From: Herminiimonas arsenicoxydans
GTDB taxonomy: Bacteria; Pseudomonadota; Gammaproteobacteria; Burkholderiales; Burkholderiaceae_D
Assembly: GCA_000026125.1 (NCBI GenBank)
Contig: CU207211.1
Span: 1,922,001 to 1,986,000, forward strand
Length of the DNA stretch: 64,000 nt
Direction: 5' to 3'
Shown one piece after another: positions 9,801-19,700 of the stretch (the first letter of the stretch is position 1; each line of letters begins with the position of its first letter). Under the pieces are notes generated by a model. The model worked only from the letters and a program-made list of their open reading frames with translations. It did no database searches and was not told the origin of the DNA. Both the position numbers and the translations under genes were made by a program.

Positions 9801-11161
9801 GCTTCAGCCCACAGATCATGCGCATCGGCACCAGTGATTTTCACATCGACGAACTCGCCGACCTTGTATTTGATATGCGGTTCGTATGGCGCCTTGACGT
9901 AGACCACGCCATCGATTTCCGGTGCGTCTGCACCAGAGCGTGCAGTGGCTGCGCCAGTGCGGTTGACTTCATCGATCAGCACGCGCATGGTCTTGCCGAC
10001 TTTTGCCTGCAAGCGTTTTTTCGAAATTTCTTCCTGCAGCAACATCACGCGGCCACGACGTTCTTCGCGCACTTCTTCCGGCACTGCATTCGGCAAATCA
10101 TTTGCCGTTGCGCCTTCCACCGGTGAATAGGCAAAGCAGCCGAGGCGGTCGATTTCTGCTTCTTTCAGGAAGTCGAGCAGGTATTCGAACTCTGCTTCGG
10201 TTTCACCAGGGAAACCGGCAATGAAAGTCGAACGTATCGTCAGATCGGGACACATCGCGCGCCACGCCTGGATGCGCTCAATATTTTTTTCGCCGCTGGC
10301 CGGACGCTTCATGCGCTTTAACACATCCGGATGCGCGTGCTGCAGAGGCACGTCCAGATACGGCAGGATTTTTCCTTCGGCCATCATCGGAATGATCGCG
10401 TCCACGTGCGGATATGGATACACATAATGCAAACGTACCCATGCGCCATAAGGAGCCGCCAGTTCGCCCAGTGCTTCCACCAGTTGCGTCATATGCGTCT
10501 TGACCGGCTTGCCGTTCCAGAAGCCCATGCGGAATTTGATATCGACACCGTAGGCGCTGGTATCTTGCGAAATGACCAGCAATTCCTTCACGCCGGCCTT
10601 GAACAGGTTTTCCGCTTCCATCATCACGTCTGCAATCGGGCGCGATACCAGATCGCCGCGCATCGAAGGAATGATGCAGAAGCTGCAGCGATGGTTGCAG
10701 CCTTCGGAAATTTTCAGATACGCAAAATGCTTGGGCGTCAGCTTGATGCCTTGCGGCGGCAACAGATCAAGGAAAGGAGCATGCGGTTTCGGCATATGCA
10801 GATGCACGGCATCCATTACTTCGCCGAGCGCGTGCGGGCCGGTAACGGCCAGCACTTTCGGATGCACTTTCTGGATGATGTCGTCGCCATTGGCGTCTTT
10901 TTTCGCACCCAGGCAGCCGGTCACAATGACGCGGCCGTTTTCATGCAGCGCTTCGCCGATGGCGTCCAGCGATTCCTGCACGGCAGCATCGATGAAACCG
11001 CAGGTATTGACGATCACCAGATCGGCGCCATCGTAGGACTTGGCGGTGTCATAGCCTTCGGCGCGCAACTGGGTAAGGATTTGCTCTGAATCGACCAGGG
11101 CTTTCGGGCATCCGAGGGAAACGAAGCCGATTTTGGGTGTTGCTGGGGGAGCGTTGGTCAT
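9797..11161 (-). CDS. rimO: Ribosomal protein S12 methylthiotransferase RimO
   Basis: RimO is a radical-SAM enzyme that methylthiolates an aspartate of ribosomal protein S12 (Asp89 in E. coli). The 454 residues contain the UPF0004 domain with cluster cysteines C18, C54 and C83. The radical SAM motif is CNHRCSFC (C155, C159, C162), and a TRAM domain ends the protein (about 385-450). RimO is separated from MiaB by [11 protein letters not shown] at the N-terminus. The start gives [10 protein letters not shown] and has no close competitor. It is followed, with a 4-nt overlap, by the exported-protein gene and then metC. Confidence 0.95.
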   Translation of the reverse strand: MTNAPPATPKIGFVSLGCPKALVDSEQILTQLRAEGYDTAKSYDGADLVIVNTCGFIDAAVQESLDAIGEALHENGRVIVTGCLGAKKDANGDDIIQKVHPKVLAVTGPHALGEVMDAVHLHMPKPHAPFLDLLPPQGIKLTPKHFAYLKISEGCNHRCSFCIIPSMRGDLVSRPIADVMMEAENLFKAGVKELLVISQDTSAYGVDIKFRMGFWNGKPVKTHMTQLVEALGELAAPYGAWVRLHYVYPYPHVDAIIPMMAEGKILPYLDVPLQHAHPDVLKRMKRPASGEKNIERIQAWRAMCPDLTIRSTFIAGFPGETEAEFEYLLDFLKEAEIDRLGCFAYSPVEGATANDLPNAVPEEVREERRGRVMLLQEEISKKRLQAKVGKTMRVLIDEVNRTGAATARSGADAPEIDGVVYVKAPYEPHIKYKVGEFVDVKITGADAHDLWAEA

Positions 11162-11249
11162 GGTGCAGACAGGTAAGAAACGAAGCCGCTATTGTACCCT
11201 CTTGACCGCCCTGCCTGCCATCTCACGCAAGGTGGATGGCTCTACGCTG

Positions 11250-11822
11250 TTACTTGTTGTTTTTATCACCAGAAGGCGGAACGGGCGGAACAAAAGGAAA
11301 GGCGCCAAACATATTCTTCGACTGCGTTTGCATCTGCTCCTGCATTTGCACGAACAGGTTTTTGCTCTGCTCGATGTAGTTGCTCATCATGCCCTGCATC
11401 ATCGGGCCTTGCACGTTCATGAACTGTGCCCACATTTCTGGACTGAAGGGCTTGCCTTCATACAAGCCCTTGGAGTTTTCGGTCAGCTTGTTCTGGATGT
11501 CGATGAAGGCCTGGATGTTTTTTTCCAGATACGAACCCATCATGCCCTGCATTGCATGCCCGTAGTAGCGAATGATTTGCGACAACGCCGCGCTGGAAAA
11601 CATCGGCGAACCGTTGGCTTCTTCTTCCAGAATGATCTGCAACAGAATACTGCGCGTCAGATCTTCATCGGTCTTGGCATCGACTACCGAAAACTGTTCG
11701 CTATCGAGCACCAGCTGTTTGACGTCGGCGAGCGTAATGTAGGAACTGGTTTGCGTATCGTACAGACGACGATTCGGATACTTCTTGATCAAACGCTCGG
11801 CCATTTTTTTTGTACTCGTCAT
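11250..11822 (-). CDS. phaR: Polyhydroxyalkanoate synthesis repressor PhaR
   Basis: PhaR binds both DNA and PHB and represses phasin and pha genes until polymer forms. The N-terminal PHB/PHA accumulation regulator domain (ERLIKKYPNRRLYDTQTS, residues 9-26) is the DNA-binding signature. A regulator domain follows, then a Gln/Met-rich tail. The frame opens 27 nt upstream, but MTSTKKMAERLIKK from ATG 11822 matches known PhaR starts, giving 190 residues. It lies 182 bp downstream of phaC on the same strand. No phaA or phaB lies between them, unlike the classic phaCAB-phaR layout. Confidence 0.9.
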   Translation of the reverse strand: MTSTKKMAERLIKKYPNRRLYDTQTSSYITLADVKQLVLDSEQFSVVDAKTDEDLTRSILLQIILEEEANGSPMFSSAALSQIIRYYGHAMQGMMGSYLEKNIQAFIDIQNKLTENSKGLYEGKPFSPEMWAQFMNVQGPMMQGMMSNYIEQSKNLFVQMQEQMQTQSKNMFGAFPFVPPVPPSGDKNNK

Positions 11823-12004
11823 CAGGAATCCCAACTTGCTGCGTCGCAACGCAATTATTTGTTTCAGTTGTCTCAGGTAGCGAGCTCTGCTCGCTTCGTC
11901 AGGCCATTATAGTGCTAAAAAAAAGGGGATTACGCAACAAGTAGCAGGTTTACCTGTCTGCCGCACTGCAAGAAAATCTCCAGCCATGCCGGCCTTTCTT
12001 TTAT

Positions 12005-13618
12005 TTAGCTTGCCTTCACCTTCACATAACGACCCGGCGCGGCTTCGATCGGCTTGAACTCGGCGTTCCCCATCTTGTGCGGCGCCTTTACTTTTTTACC
12101 CGCATGCTGCGCCAGAAAATCGCTCCATGCCGGCCACCAGCTGCCAGCCACTTCCGTGGCACCAGCCAGCCATGACAGCGCATCTGTCTCCCTCTGATCA
12201 TTGATCCAGTAATGGCGTTTGCTCTTGCCAGGCGGATTGATCACGCCGGCAATGTGACCGGCTGCACCGAGCACAAAACGATTTTGCTGCGGTTTCTTGC
12301 GATTCAAGATAGCGGTCGATGCATAGGCGCTGGTCCACGGAACAATGTGATCGTCGCGCGAACCGTAAATAAAGCTGGGGGCATCGATTTTGCCAAAATC
12401 GATTTTTTTGCCAGCCAGTTTGAATTTCCCTAACTGCTTCAAATTGTTTTCCAGATAGGTATTGCGCACATACCAGCAATACATGGGCCCCGGCAGATTG
12501 GTGCTGTCGGCATTCCAGTACAGCATGTCGAAAGGCACCGGATTTTCGCCCTTCAGGTAATTGGATGTCACGTAATTCCAGATCAGTTCATTCGAGCGCA
12601 AGCTGGCAAACGCCGCATTGAAATCCAGCCCCTTCATCAAGCCGCCGTGCCCAATCAACTCCTCAGTTTCCTTGATCTTTGCTTCATCGATATACACATC
12701 AAGAATACCGGTATCGGAAAAATCGAGGAAGGTCGTCAGCAAAGTCAGGCTCGCCGCCGGTTTCTCGCCGCGCGCGCATGCCAGCGCCAGTGCATTTGCA
12801 AGCATGGTGCCGCCTACACAAAAACCCAGTACATTGATTTTTTCCTGTACAGAGATAGCTTGTGCGACGCTGATCGCCTGCAGCACACCACTTTCCACAT
12901 AGTCATCCCAGGTCGCATGCGCAATCGATGCGTCGGCATTGCGCCACGAAATCAGGAATACCGTGTGCCCCTGCTCGACTGCGTAACGCACGAAGGAATT
13001 ATGCGGCTGCAAATCGAGAATGTAGTATTTATTGATGCAGGGCGGCACCAACAGCAGCGGCCGCTCATATACAGTGGGCGTCAGCGCCTTGTATTGCAGT
13101 AACTGGAACAGATCGTTCTCGAAGATCACCGCACCTTCGGTAATCGCCACATTGCGACCGACTTCAAATGCCGATTCATCGCTTTGCGAAATACGGCCTT
13201 TCTGCATATCTTCAAACAGGTGCTTGAGGCCATTGGTCAGGCTTGCGCCATTGGTCTCGACAATTTTCTGCTGCGCTTCCGGATTGGAAAAAAGAAAATT
13301 TGCCGGCGACATCGCGTTGACCATCTGCTCTACCCCAAAGCGAATTTTCTGCTTTACCTTGGGCGTGACCTGCATCGCATCCGCCATCGCCGCCAGGAAT
13401 TGTGCGTTCAGCAAATACACGGACGCATTGAAAGCATGCAAGGTACTCGATTGCCATGCAGCAGCGGAAAAACGCTTGTCGGCAAGCGGCGGCACTTGCG
13501 CCGTCAGCATCTGCTGCCATAAAGTCAAAAACTTTTGCGCATAGTCACGCTGCAATTCCGCAGCAACGGCGGGATCGATAAGCACGGCAGAAGACGGAGG
13601 CAATTCAGGTTTATTCAT
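12005..13618 (-). CDS. phaC: Class I polyhydroxyalkanoate synthase PhaC
   Basis: PhaC polymerises (R)-3-hydroxyacyl-CoA into PHA at the granule surface. The protein has 537 residues with the usual PhaC N-terminal domain (about 60-240) and an alpha/beta-hydrolase core. The lipase-like box GFCVGG carries the catalytic Cys267. The other catalytic residues fit SRDDHIVPW (Asp) and GAAGHIAGV (His). The W in NDQRETDALSWLAGA and the C-terminal block YVKVKAS are typical of class I enzymes. It is somewhat shorter at the N-terminus than the well-known Cupriavidus enzyme. It has no adjacent phaE, which supports class I. Confidence 0.95.
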   Translation of the reverse strand: MNKPELPPSSAVLIDPAVAAELQRDYAQKFLTLWQQMLTAQVPPLADKRFSAAAWQSSTLHAFNASVYLLNAQFLAAMADAMQVTPKVKQKIRFGVEQMVNAMSPANFLFSNPEAQQKIVETNGASLTNGLKHLFEDMQKGRISQSDESAFEVGRNVAITEGAVIFENDLFQLLQYKALTPTVYERPLLLVPPCINKYYILDLQPHNSFVRYAVEQGHTVFLISWRNADASIAHATWDDYVESGVLQAISVAQAISVQEKINVLGFCVGGTMLANALALACARGEKPAASLTLLTTFLDFSDTGILDVYIDEAKIKETEELIGHGGLMKGLDFNAAFASLRSNELIWNYVTSNYLKGENPVPFDMLYWNADSTNLPGPMYCWYVRNTYLENNLKQLGKFKLAGKKIDFGKIDAPSFIYGSRDDHIVPWTSAYASTAILNRKKPQQNRFVLGAAGHIAGVINPPGKSKRHYWINDQRETDALSWLAGATEVAGSWWPAWSDFLAQHAGKKVKAPHKMGNAEFKPIEAAPGRYVKVKAS

Positions 13619-13673
13619 ACTGGCAATTCTCTTTTCGAGTATCTTTGCGGTTTGAGTAACTTCACATACTTAT

Positions 13674-13898
13674 ATGTACATTATTGCCATCGCATGGATT
13701 TACGTCGTTTTCATGATGTCCATCATGGAAACATCCGTCATCGCGGGCATCATGACCTTCCTGCTGTACGGCGTCCTGCCGGTTTCGATTATTGTATACG
13801 TGATGGGCACCGGGCAGCGCAAGCGCAAACGTCGGGCACAGGAAATGCAGCGGCGCGAAGAAATAATGAACAATGCGGAGCGGGAAAAAGCGCAATGA
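13674..13898 (+). CDS. Small membrane protein with basic tail
   Basis: A 74-residue protein with two hydrophobic helices (about 3-22 and 24-45) and a highly charged C-terminal tail (RKRKRRAQEMQRREEIM). The start MYIIAIAWIYVVF comes directly from an ATG without a clear ribosome-binding site. It is divergent from phaC (56 bp between starts). I recognise it only as a type of short two-helix protein common in Burkholderiales. Its function is unknown. Confidence 0.55.
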   Translation: MYIIAIAWIYVVFMMSIMETSVIAGIMTFLLYGVLPVSIIVYVMGTGQRKRKRRAQEMQRREEIMNNAEREKAQ

Positions 13899-13967
13899 AG
13901 AACGCGCCATCGGCTGAATGCCGGCCCGAAGTTTGAACTGCAGTCTTGCCGACAGCGTACTGCCTGC

Positions 13968-14720
13968 TTATTCCAGCCAGACCAGAGAGGCCATGCGTCC
14001 GGTGACACCATCGCGGCGATATGAATAAAAGCGCCGGGTTTCGCTGATTGTACAGAAATTGCCGCCACTGACATCCATCACGCCGACGTTTGCCAGGGTG
14101 GATCGCGCCAGTTGATAAATGTCGGCCAGATATTTCCCGGGACGCGCGGCGACAGGCTGGAAGGCATGGCGCATGAGCGGATTTTTCGCCGCAAAAACCT
14201 GCAGCACCTCTTCCCCCACCTCAAATTGCATAGGCCCGATCGCCGGACCCAGCCACGCATGCAGCGTGTCGCCTCCGGCGGCGCGCATGGCGGCCACCGT
14301 ATTTTCCAGTACGCCGCCTGCCAGACCGCGCCAGCCGGCATGCGCCGCACCGACGACACGTCCAGCCGCATCGGCGAACAAAACCGGTAGGCAATCTGCC
14401 GTCATGATCGCGCACACCACGCCGCGCTGCGTCGTAAAGCTGGCATCGGCAGACGGCGCATCACTCACCTTTGCCGCATCGAGCACGGTCGTGCCATGCA
14501 CTTGCGTCAGCCACGCCGGTTCGCCCGGCAGATGGCGGCGAATCTGCGCGCGATTAAGCTGCACGCAATCGCTTGCATCGCCGACATGCACGCCCAGATT
14601 CAATCCGCCACCGCCCTGCCCGTCGTCATACGGCGCCGGACTGTTGCCGCAGGGGCGCGTCGTTGCCAAGGCGCGCACGCCAGGCAGTTTCTTACCCCAT
14701 TGTGGCAGTATCAATTCCAT
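13968..14720 (-). CDS. pgeF: Purine nucleoside phosphorylase / laccase-domain protein (YfiH family)
   Basis: YfiH/PgeF proteins are zinc enzymes reported to act on purine nucleosides and to edit peptidoglycan precursors. Conserved blocks are QVHGTTVLD, AIMTADCLPVLFAD and VGAAHAGWRGLAGGVLENTV, which hold the metal-binding His and Cys residues. The C-terminal part has CTISETRRFYSYRRDGVTGR. An upstream in-frame ATG exists, but MELILPQWGKKLPGV from 14720 matches the family start, giving 250 residues. It follows rluD by 46 bp on the same strand, the standard rluD-pgeF pairing. Confidence 0.9.
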   Translation of the reverse strand: MELILPQWGKKLPGVRALATTRPCGNSPAPYDDGQGGGGLNLGVHVGDASDCVQLNRAQIRRHLPGEPAWLTQVHGTTVLDAAKVSDAPSADASFTTQRGVVCAIMTADCLPVLFADAAGRVVGAAHAGWRGLAGGVLENTVAAMRAAGGDTLHAWLGPAIGPMQFEVGEEVLQVFAAKNPLMRHAFQPVAARPGKYLADIYQLARSTLANVGVMDVSGGNFCTISETRRFYSYRRDGVTGRMASLVWLE

Positions 14721-14766
14721 GATCGGACGTGAGTGCAAACGTGCATGAGAGAAGATGAGGAACGCT

Positions 14767-15795
14767 TCAGTAGGCTTTGATGCCGCTACGTGCAATCAGA
14801 TCGGCAAAGTCCTGCGGCAACTCCGACGACCATTCGACTGCCGCACCCGAGACCGGATGGACCAGGCCGAGGCGGCGTGCATGCAAAGCCTGACGCGGAA
14901 ATACCGTCGTCAGATGCTGCTTGCCGTACAAGGCATCGCCGACCAGCGCAAAACCTATCGATTGCATATGCACGCGTATCTGATGCGTGCGTCCTGTTTC
15001 CAGCTGACACATCATCAGACTGACCGGACGGCCATCCAGCATGCCGGTTGCCAGGCGCTGGAAATGCGTAAGCGCAGGTTTGGCAGTCAAATTCTCAGAA
15101 ACCGCCATCTTGACGCGATCACGCGAATGACGACCGATGGAGGTATCCACTTTGCCCGACACGTTGGGCGTGCCCCACACCAGCGCCAGGTATTCGCGCT
15201 TGACGGTACGTGCCTGCAACTGGCGCACCAGATCCGTATGCGCCACCAGCGTTTTTGCCACCACCATCAAGCCGCTGGTGTCCTTGTCCAGCCGGTGCAC
15301 GATACCGGCGCGCGGCACACCTGCAATTGCCGGCAGGTAATGCAGCAAGCCATTCAGCAGCGTGCCCGACCAGTTTCCGGCCGCCGGATGCACAACCAGC
15401 CCGGCCGGCTTGTCTATGACCAAAATCGCCGCATCCTCATAGGCAATGTTCAAATCCATCGCTTCCGGTTTGAACGCCTCGTCTTCCGGCGCCGGCTGCG
15501 GATAAATCACGACTTTTTCATCGCCGTACACAGTCATTTTGGCGCGTGCAATCTCGCCGTCGACGCTGACATGGCCGGCATCTATCCATTGCTGCAAACG
15601 ACTACGGGAATATTGCGGAACAAGAGTGGAAAGCACCTTGTCCAAGCGGACGCCGCAGACTGCAGGCGTCAAATCCAGCTCTATCGGCGGAACGTCGAGC
15701 AAATCGCCGTCCGCTTCGTCCATGCCGTCCAAATCGCCTGTCGGCATTGTTTTATTCACAATCGGTGTTTCAGTTGGGTTCACTGCAAGTCCCAT
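14767..15795 (-). CDS. rluD: 23S rRNA pseudouridine synthase RluD
   Basis: RluD makes pseudouridines 1911, 1915 and 1917 in helix 69 of 23S rRNA. The N-terminal S4 RNA-binding domain (RLDKVLSTLVPQYSRSRLQQ) is at about residues 49-110. The catalytic aspartate is in HRLDKDTSGLMVVAK, and GRTHQIRVHMQSIG completes the fold. At 342 residues it is long, because about 35 acidic N-terminal residues precede the S4 domain. The true start could be one of the internal ATGs at MPTGDLDG or MDEADG. It is divergent from bamD and followed by pgeF. Confidence 0.92.
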   Translation of the reverse strand: MGLAVNPTETPIVNKTMPTGDLDGMDEADGDLLDVPPIELDLTPAVCGVRLDKVLSTLVPQYSRSRLQQWIDAGHVSVDGEIARAKMTVYGDEKVVIYPQPAPEDEAFKPEAMDLNIAYEDAAILVIDKPAGLVVHPAAGNWSGTLLNGLLHYLPAIAGVPRAGIVHRLDKDTSGLMVVAKTLVAHTDLVRQLQARTVKREYLALVWGTPNVSGKVDTSIGRHSRDRVKMAVSENLTAKPALTHFQRLATGMLDGRPVSLMMCQLETGRTHQIRVHMQSIGFALVGDALYGKQHLTTVFPRQALHARRLGLVHPVSGAAVEWSSELPQDFADLIARSGIKAY

Positions 15796-15799
15796 CGGC

Positions 15800-15805
15800 T
15801 ATAAT
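15800..15805 (+). promoter_or_regulatory. -10 element for bamD
   Basis: A perfect TATAAT lies 35 nt before the bamD ATG, in the narrow gap between divergent rluD and bamD. No strong -35 is visible. Confidence 0.4.
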
Positions 15806-15839
15806 CATTCATTGTCTGGCGGTATCCTCGCAAAATCTC

Positions 15840-16637
15840 ATGCAAAAACAAATGTTAAAACTTACTTATATTGCTCTTGCCTTTTTGTTGTCCGCATGTA
15901 GCCTCACACCCGACCAAATCGACGAGACCAAAAACTGGTCGCCGTCCAAATTATACTCGGAGGCTCGTGAAGAGATGAATACCGGCAATTACGAAAAAGC
16001 CGTTAGTCATTTCGAAAAGCTGGAGTCGCGCTATCCATTCGGCACCTATGCCCAGCAGGCGCAGATGGAAATTGCCTACGCCTATTACCGCCAAGGCGAT
16101 CAACCGCAGGCGCTGGCCGCCGTCGAACGCTTCATCAAACTGCACCCGGATCATCCGAACGTCGATTACATGTACTACCTGCGCGGCCTGATCAACTTCA
16201 ACGACAAGGTCAGCGTTTTCGATTTCCTGTCGCGCCAGGACCCGACCGAACGTGATCCGAAAGCTGCACGTGAAGCCTTCGATTCATTCAAGCTACTGAC
16301 CGAACGTTTCCCGGACAGCAAATACACACCCGATGCTTCCGCACGCCTGGCCTATCTGGTCAATGCGATGGCGCAATACGACGTGCACGTTGCGAATTAC
16401 TACTATCGTCGCGGCGCCTACCTGGCTGCCGCCAACCGCGCGCAGGCAGCAGTCAAGAATTACCCGGGCGCACCGGCTGCAGAAGGCGCACTATACGTGA
16501 TGATTCAGTCCTACGACGCATTGAATCTGCCGCAATTGCGCGACGATGCAGAACGTGTGATGAAAACCAACTTCCCGAACAGCGTGTATTTCCACGGCGG
16601 CCCGAAGAAGGACAAGCCCTGGTGGCAAATCTGGTAA
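15840..16637 (+). CDS. bamD: Outer membrane assembly lipoprotein BamD
   Basis: BamD is an essential lipoprotein of the BAM complex, which inserts beta-barrel proteins in the outer membrane. The N-terminus has a lipoprotein signal with lipobox LLSAC at the end of a hydrophobic run. Tetratricopeptide repeats follow, starting with SKLYSEAREEMNTGNYEKAV and including YAQQAQMEIAYAYYRQGDQPQ. The frame is open upstream, but ATG 15840 (MQKQMLKLTY) or ATG 15852 gives a proper signal peptide; I use the first, giving 265 residues. A terminator follows, also usable from the opposite strand. Confidence 0.93.
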   Translation: MQKQMLKLTYIALAFLLSACSLTPDQIDETKNWSPSKLYSEAREEMNTGNYEKAVSHFEKLESRYPFGTYAQQAQMEIAYAYYRQGDQPQALAAVERFIKLHPDHPNVDYMYYLRGLINFNDKVSVFDFLSRQDPTERDPKAAREAFDSFKLLTERFPDSKYTPDASARLAYLVNAMAQYDVHVANYYYRRGAYLAAANRAQAAVKNYPGAPAAEGALYVMIQSYDALNLPQLRDDAERVMKTNFPNSVYFHGGPKKDKPWWQIW

Positions 16638-16648
16638 TTGATTCAGAC

Positions 16649-16677
16649 AAAAAGCCTCGCATTGCGAGGCTTTTTTC
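16649..16677. terminator. Bidirectional terminator between bamD and the adhesin gene
   Basis: Stem GCCTCGC/GCGAGGC with a 3-nt loop, with A5 on one side and T6 on the other. It can stop both bamD and the convergent adhesin operon. Confidence 0.85.
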
Positions 16678-16707
16678 ATTAACGTATGAAATATTGAGAC
16701 GATATTG

Positions 16708-19700
16708 CTAAGTGTATTGCGTGTTAATTCTCGCCAGCTCGACATTGGAAGAAGGGTCTGCGTAAAAGGACACATAGCCATTCCCGGCGCGGAAATCCCC
16801 TGAAAATGACAATAAATCACCTGTCGCATCCATGCGCACTGTCAGTACGCTATAAGTGCCGTTAGACATTCCCATATTGATAACATCTTGGGCAGTGAAC
16901 TGCAAAGTACTAGCTACGCCATCTCTTATATCCAGCGTAGTCATACCCGTGACTTTGTAATCCCCAGGACCTGTACCTGTCAGAAAACTAGTCATATTTA
17001 TCGTTGAATTAGTCGTAATATCAAACAGTTTTAGCGTATCACTCCCATCTCCGCCAACAATGTGATCAATATTCGCTATTGTCGATCCTGTCATCTTTGC
17101 CCAATAAGTATCGTTGCCCGCCCCCCCTGTTAAGGTATTGTGTCCGCCTTCACGCCCATCCAACAAGTCTGCACCGCCACCACCATTTAATACGTTAGTT
17201 GTACCGCTTCCAAGTGCAGTCAATATGTTAGCGTTTCCATCCCCCGTTAAAGTGCTTTTCACGCCACCAATTGCACTACCGGTGAGATTTTCTATTCCGT
17301 TATATGTATCTCCATTTGCATACCCGCCGGTACCACCGACCCCCGATAGCAAACTGGCGACAACATCGGTTGTCGATGATTTGTAACTGACCGTATCTCC
17401 ACCCGTCCAATTTAACAAAACATTCGTGCTTGCACCTACCGTAGTATTGCCACCACCAGTAAATGCATTGGCGGCATCATTTGCAATAAACGTATCGTTG
17501 CGGCCAGTACCAATCACATCCTGGATATTGATAAAGATGTCGCCCGCAGCAAAACCACCAGAAGTACCCGCACCAGTCGTGTTGGTCAAATCAACAGTTA
17601 CCCCAACGCCTGTCGTCGCAGTGTCCTTAGCGTAGCTAACTACATTGTGTATACCAATTGCTTCACCCGTCCCACCATTGAAGACATTCGCTACATTATT
17701 GGCAAAGAAAGTATCGCCAAACGAACTACCGATTACATTTTCTATGCTTTCGTAGCGGTCATTTAAAGCGTACCCACCTGCCGTCGAGCCTGCAGCAAGT
17801 AGGCCTGCGGTCAGATCTACTGTCACAGCTAGATTCGAATTCATGTAGCTGACTGTATCCGAACCAGCTCCACCCTTGAATATGTTCGCTTGCGTGCCGG
17901 CTATAAAGATATCGTTATGGTCACTGCCAATAACATTGTAAATATTGACGAGTGTATCGCCCTGCGCATCGGCACCGCTACCACTACCATTTGTCAAATC
18001 GATGGTAACAGCGCCCGATGAACCGACATAGCTAGCGTAATTTCCAGTACCCACGCCTGTCATCGCATCTGCACCTGCCCCACCGCGAATGATTGAGTTA
18101 CCTCCCGCGGCACCCTTCAACACGTCGTCGTAGCCACTACCGGTAACGTTTTGTATGTTAATGAACTTGTCTCCATTGGCATAAAAACCGCTGGTGCCTG
18201 TCGTATTTGATAGGTCCACATGCACGATGCCAGTCGAAGCGCTGTAATCGACAGTATCAATACCACCTGCCCCACCGTCGAAAATATTGGCATTGGTATT
18301 GGCATAAAAAATATCATCGAAGCTGCTGCCTATCAGATTATCGATATAGGTCAGATGATCACCGACGGCATCGCTGCCAGCGCCCGAACCAAATCCAGTT
18401 TCGAGATTGACGATAACCCCTGCTGCTGATCCCGCATAACTGGCATAAGTGTTCATACTGTTGGAGGAAACGCCAGTAAGACTATCAGCACCGCCCAAGC
18501 CAGTAAGGACAGTTTTCCCGGTAGCAGCAGCGATCAATGTGTCGGCGAACTTACTGCCGATGACATTTTCAATATTGGAATACGTATCTCCGGTTGCCCA
18601 ACCTGCGGAACCAGAATTGGTCGAAAGATTGACAGTAACACTAGCGTTTGCATCGCTGTAGGTAACCGTATCCGCACCTGCATTGCCTTCGAATTTATTG
18701 GCAACGTCACTGGCAATGAACGTGTCATCACCTGAGCCGCCGGTCGCATTCTGGATATTCGTCAGCGTATCCTGTACGCCTGCACCCGATGTGTAATAAC
18801 CACGACCGTTCGCCAGGTCGACCGTGACAGCCGACGTCTCATTAAGATAACTGACTGTGTTATTACCCGTTCCACCATCTACAGTGTTGGCAACTGCGCC
18901 TGCCGAAATGATGAACAAATCATCCTTACTCGTGCCGACAGCATTCTGAATATTTGCATACACGTCGCCAGCAGCAAAACCCAATGCGGCATTGCCAGCG
19001 CCATTGCCATAACCCTTGTTGGCCACCAGATCGACAATCACACCAAAGCTATCCGTCGATTTTGAATAGTCGACCGTATTGACTCCGCCATCACCATTCA
19101 GATTATTGGCCGCTGCACTAGCGTAAAAAATGTCCGTCCCACTGCCACCAATCAGGTTCTGGATATTCGAAAAAGTATCACCTAACGCAAAACCGGTACC
19201 GGTCGCTGCAGCATTCGCAGTCGCCAGATCTATCGTGTTATTGCCAGCTGTGCCCGCATAGCTGACCGTATTGTTGCCCAGTCCACCTTCAAATTTATTG
19301 GCAGCGCTGCTGGCAATAAAAGTGTCATCACCTGAACCGCCGGTCGCATTCTGGATATTCGTCAGCGTATCCTGTACGCCTGCACCTGATGTGTAATAAC
19401 CACGACCGTTCGCCAGGTCGACCGTGACAGCCGACGTCTCATTGAGATAACTGACTGTGTTATTACCAGTTCCACCATCTATAGTGTTGGCAACTGCGCC
19501 TGCTGAAATGATGAACAAGTCATCCTTACTAGTGCCGACAGCATTCTGAATATTGGTATATACGTCGCCAGCAGCAAAACCCAATGCGGCATTGCCAGCG
19601 CCATTGCCATAACCCTTGTTGGCAACCAGATCGACAATCACACCAAAGCTATCGGTCGATTTCGAATAGTCGACCGTATTGACTCCGCCATCACCATTCA

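Noticed and set aside
14755..15804. Open frame of 349 codons on the plus strand opposite rluD
   Set aside because: RluD is clear on the other strand; the frame is rich in His, Arg and Gln as expected of an antisense shadow.
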